Origin: Planctomycetota bacterium
Lineage (GTDB): Bacteria; Planctomycetota; Phycisphaerae; WQYP01
Direction of reading: 5' to 3'
NCBI GenBank assembly: GCA_021818565.1
Contig: JAKATV010000196.1
Coordinates: 1 to 7,820, forward strand
DNA length: 7,820 nucleotides
In this document: positions 6,163-7,820 of the stretch, one piece after another
How the letters are laid out: every line of letters begins with the position of its first letter
Numbering within the stretch: position 1 is the first letter of the stretch
The notes under the pieces: model-generated
Told to the model about the DNA's origin: nothing
What the model saw: only the letters and a program-made list of their open reading frames with translations
The model's database searches: none
Translations under genes and position numbers: made by a program

Positions 6163-7578
6163 TTGAGAACGGTTTTGCATTGGTTCAGGCGGGACTTTCG
6201 TGTACGGGATAATACCGCTCTTGCGGCTGCCACCCGATTGGGAGATGCCGTTGTCGCGGTATTTTGCATTGATACGCGTTGGTTTACCGCAGCCACGGGA
6301 AAGACTGGCGCATACCAGGCGGCGTTCTGGCTTACGTCGCTTAAGGAGCTTTCTGCCGCTTTGGCTGACTTAAATATTCCATTGAAAATTCTCACCACGG
6401 CAGATCCCGTACAGGCCATACTGGGGCTGGCGAAATGTCTGGATGTCCGCACCATTACGCTCAACAGGGAATATGAGCCGGCACAAATTGCCCAGGATCA
6501 GCGCTTGGCGCGTGAGGCGGAAAATAGGGGTGTTGACATTAAGAGCTTTAAAGATGGCGTAATATTTGAGGCTTTTGAGATACTTACCGGCTCCGAGAAT
6601 CCGTATACCATTTTTTCGCCATACAAACGCGCCTGGCTGGCAAAACTGGGGCAGTCGCCTGTTCAAAATGCCGGCTTGCCGGCAAAATCGCCTGTTACAT
6701 CCATTTCTTCTGATCCGATTCCTGATCTTGAATCGCTGGGTTATCCGGCTGTGACGTTGCCAATCCCAACAGGCCAGCGCGGTGCCGCCGCATTGTTGGA
6801 CACATTTATCCAGAAAAAAATCAAATTTTATCACAAAGACCGGGACATCCCCGCGGTGCCCGGCGTTTCACAACTCTCTGCTCATCTTGCCGCCGGGACA
6901 ATATCCATCCGCCAGTGCGTTGCCGCGGCGGTGAACCAGGGGGCGATGACCGGCAACGGAGGGGCGGAAACATGGCTTTCCGAATTGATCTGGCGCGAGT
7001 TTTATCGCATGGTTCTTTATCATTATCCCCACACCTGTCATAGCGCGTTTCAGAAAAAATATGAGCACCTGGCGTGGGAAAACAAGCCGGAGCTGATTGC
7101 CGCCTGGTGCCAGGCCCGTACCGGATATCCGATTGTGGATGCCGCCATCCGGCAGATTCAACAGACCGGCTGGATGCACAATCGCCTGCGGATGATCACC
7201 GCCATGTTTCTCACCAAAGATCTGGACACCCACTGGCGCATCGGGGAGCAACTCTTCATGCAATGGCTGATGGATTACGACCAGGCCAGCAATGTCGGTG
7301 GCTGGCAATGGAGCGCCGGCACGGGCACCGATGCCGCGCCCTATTTCCGCGTGATGAATCCAATTCTTCAAGCCCAACGATTTGATCCCGACGGCACATT
7401 CGTAAAGCGTTTTATTCCGGAACTTGCCAACGTCCCCAGGGATTTCATTCATACCCCGTGGGAAATGCCTCCGCTATTGCAAAGCCAATGCGGCTGCATC
7501 ATCGGTCAAGATTACCCGGCCCGCATCGTAGACCACGCCACCGCCCGCATCCAGGCCATCGCAAAATTTCGGGCATGA
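6163..7578 (+). CDS. phr: deoxyribodipyrimidine photolyase (class I CPD photolyase)
   Basis: This is a light-driven flavoenzyme that splits cyclobutane pyrimidine dimers. From TTG 6163 the product is 471 residues, against 472 in E. coli PhrB. It starts MRTVLHWFRRDFRVRDN, the usual beginning of the Rossmann antenna domain, and continues into the helical FAD domain (about 200-471). FAD and lesion-site elements include Glu274 and Trp277 in WLSELIWREF, TGYPIVDAAIRQIQQTGWMHN with Trp337, Met344, Asn377, and GGWQWSAGTGTDAAPYF. Trp305, Trp358 and Trp381 match the E. coli electron-transfer triad, supporting a photolyase over a degenerate relative. The antenna pigment is not settled. GGAGA (6151-6155) lies seven bases before TTG 6163, deciding for it over TTG 6139, which has no such site. 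A separate promoter precedes it. Confidence 0.96.
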   Translation: MRTVLHWFRRDFRVRDNTALAAATRLGDAVVAVFCIDTRWFTAATGKTGAYQAAFWLTSLKELSAALADLNIPLKILTTADPVQAILGLAKCLDVRTITLNREYEPAQIAQDQRLAREAENRGVDIKSFKDGVIFEAFEILTGSENPYTIFSPYKRAWLAKLGQSPVQNAGLPAKSPVTSISSDPIPDLESLGYPAVTLPIPTGQRGAAALLDTFIQKKIKFYHKDRDIPAVPGVSQLSAHLAAGTISIRQCVAAAVNQGAMTGNGGAETWLSELIWREFYRMVLYHYPHTCHSAFQKKYEHLAWENKPELIAAWCQARTGYPIVDAAIRQIQQTGWMHNRLRMITAMFLTKDLDTHWRIGEQLFMQWLMDYDQASNVGGWQWSAGTGTDAAPYFRVMNPILQAQRFDPDGTFVKRFIPELANVPRDFIHTPWEMPPLLQSQCGCIIGQDYPARIVDHATARIQAIAKFRA

Positions 7579-7727
7579 TGCCGACTGTGTGTCAGCAGAA
7601 GCTGGGTAGCCCGCGACTGGAGGAGGCTGCGGCTGATTTTGCTAACCCAAACAGGCAGGCCACAAACCAGTTCGGTCAATGCGTCGGCTGCCCGCATTCC
7701 GACTTTTGCGGCAACCCGCCGGATTGA
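7575..7727 (+). CDS. possible small Cys-containing protein overlapping the phr stop codon
   Basis: I do not recognise this 50-residue frame. It starts at an ATG overlapping the phr stop in an ATGA arrangement (7575-7578), with a second ATG right after (7578), which suggests translational coupling. There is no clear Shine-Dalgarno. The C-terminal third holds GQCVGCPHSDFCGNPPD, a Cys36-x2-Cys39-x5-Cys45 cluster able in principle to bind zinc or iron-sulfur, with another Cys at position 6. Its codon use does not stand out from neighbouring genes. The frame continues an open stretch inside phr (from 7458), so a chance frame is possible. The opposite-strand frame here looks like its shadow. Its link to photolyase is unknown. 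Confidence 0.4.
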   Translation: MMPTVCQQKLGSPRLEEAAADFANPNRQATNQFGQCVGCPHSDFCGNPPD

Positions 7728-7787
7728 TTCCTAAGTTTGAAGTGGCAATAATGCGAGGTAAGCTGCGGGACGATATATTCCGCTTGT

Positions 7788-7812
7788 GTAATACTGTTAT
7801 ACTTTGTATAAC
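7788..7812 (+). promoter_or_regulatory. candidate operator/promoter at the right edge
   Basis: GTTATAC (7796-7802) and GTATAAC (7806-7812) form a perfect 7-bp inverted repeat around TTT, and a third related half-site GTAATAC lies just upstream (7788-7794). The repeat overlaps TGTTATACT (7795-7803), an extended -10-like element, and ends directly before an ATG (7813) whose frame leaves the window after two codons. This arrangement fits a dimeric repressor covering a promoter. If that ATG is the true start, the message would be nearly leaderless, so the real start could also lie further right. Confidence 0.45.
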
Positions 7813-7820
7813 ATGAAACT

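Noticed and set aside
6868..7452. Long minus-strand frame (194 residues) inside phr.
   Set aside because: It is fully antisense to a conserved photolyase domain and shows no recognisable family; long antisense frames are common opposite GC-rich genes.
7751..7816. A 21-codon frame ending in TGA that overlaps the ATG at 7813 (ATGA), possibly a leader peptide.
   Set aside because: It has no clear ribosome site, is very short, and runs through the inverted repeat, so chance is the simplest explanation without the downstream gene.

Overview
The window reads as ordinary bacterial chromosome: moderate GC content, densely packed housekeeping-type genes, and no tRNA, rRNA, CRISPR, insertion sequence or phage gene that I can see. 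The host is uncertain. The genes (PdxJ, a DapA with the E. coli-type lysine-site residues, an MsbA-like exporter, an oxygen-tolerant QueG, a class I photolyase) fit a Gram-negative, probably aerobic and light-exposed bacterium. The long basic N-terminal extension of the exporter and the general protein style remind me of Planctomycetota (Phycisphaerae-like), but that is an impression, not a result.

Layout. A leftward set, pdxJ (2282-1560), dapA (1533-664) and a doxX-family gene (560-114), is probably one transcription unit. It has a sigma70-like promoter and a possible 5' leader hairpin in front of pdxJ. An AT-rich, gene-free stretch of 113 bases lies beyond doxX. A 160-base divergent promoter region (2283-2442) separates this unit from a rightward set: an ABC exporter half-transporter (2443-4446), a small single-helix membrane protein of unknown function (best start 4526), queG (best start 4864), phr (best start TTG 6163), and a possible 50-residue Cys-bearing protein that overlaps the phr stop codon (7575-7727). 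A separate promoter can be drawn for phr and an extended -10 element precedes the small membrane gene, so the rightward set is probably several overlapping transcription units.

How the genes work together. There is no evident common pathway: PLP synthesis (PdxJ), lysine/diaminopimelate synthesis (DapA), export (ABC), tRNA queuosine synthesis (QueG) and light-driven DNA repair (Phr). Most predicted active-site residues are in place, so the named genes look functional.

I did not find a convincing new multi-gene system. The items that merit a second look are small: a perfect 16-bp palindrome between dapA and doxX, a 17-bp inverted repeat overlapping a promoter-like element at the right edge, paired inverted repeats between queG and phr, the leader hairpin of pdxJ, the small Cys ORF coupled to phr, and the unknown membrane protein in front of queG.
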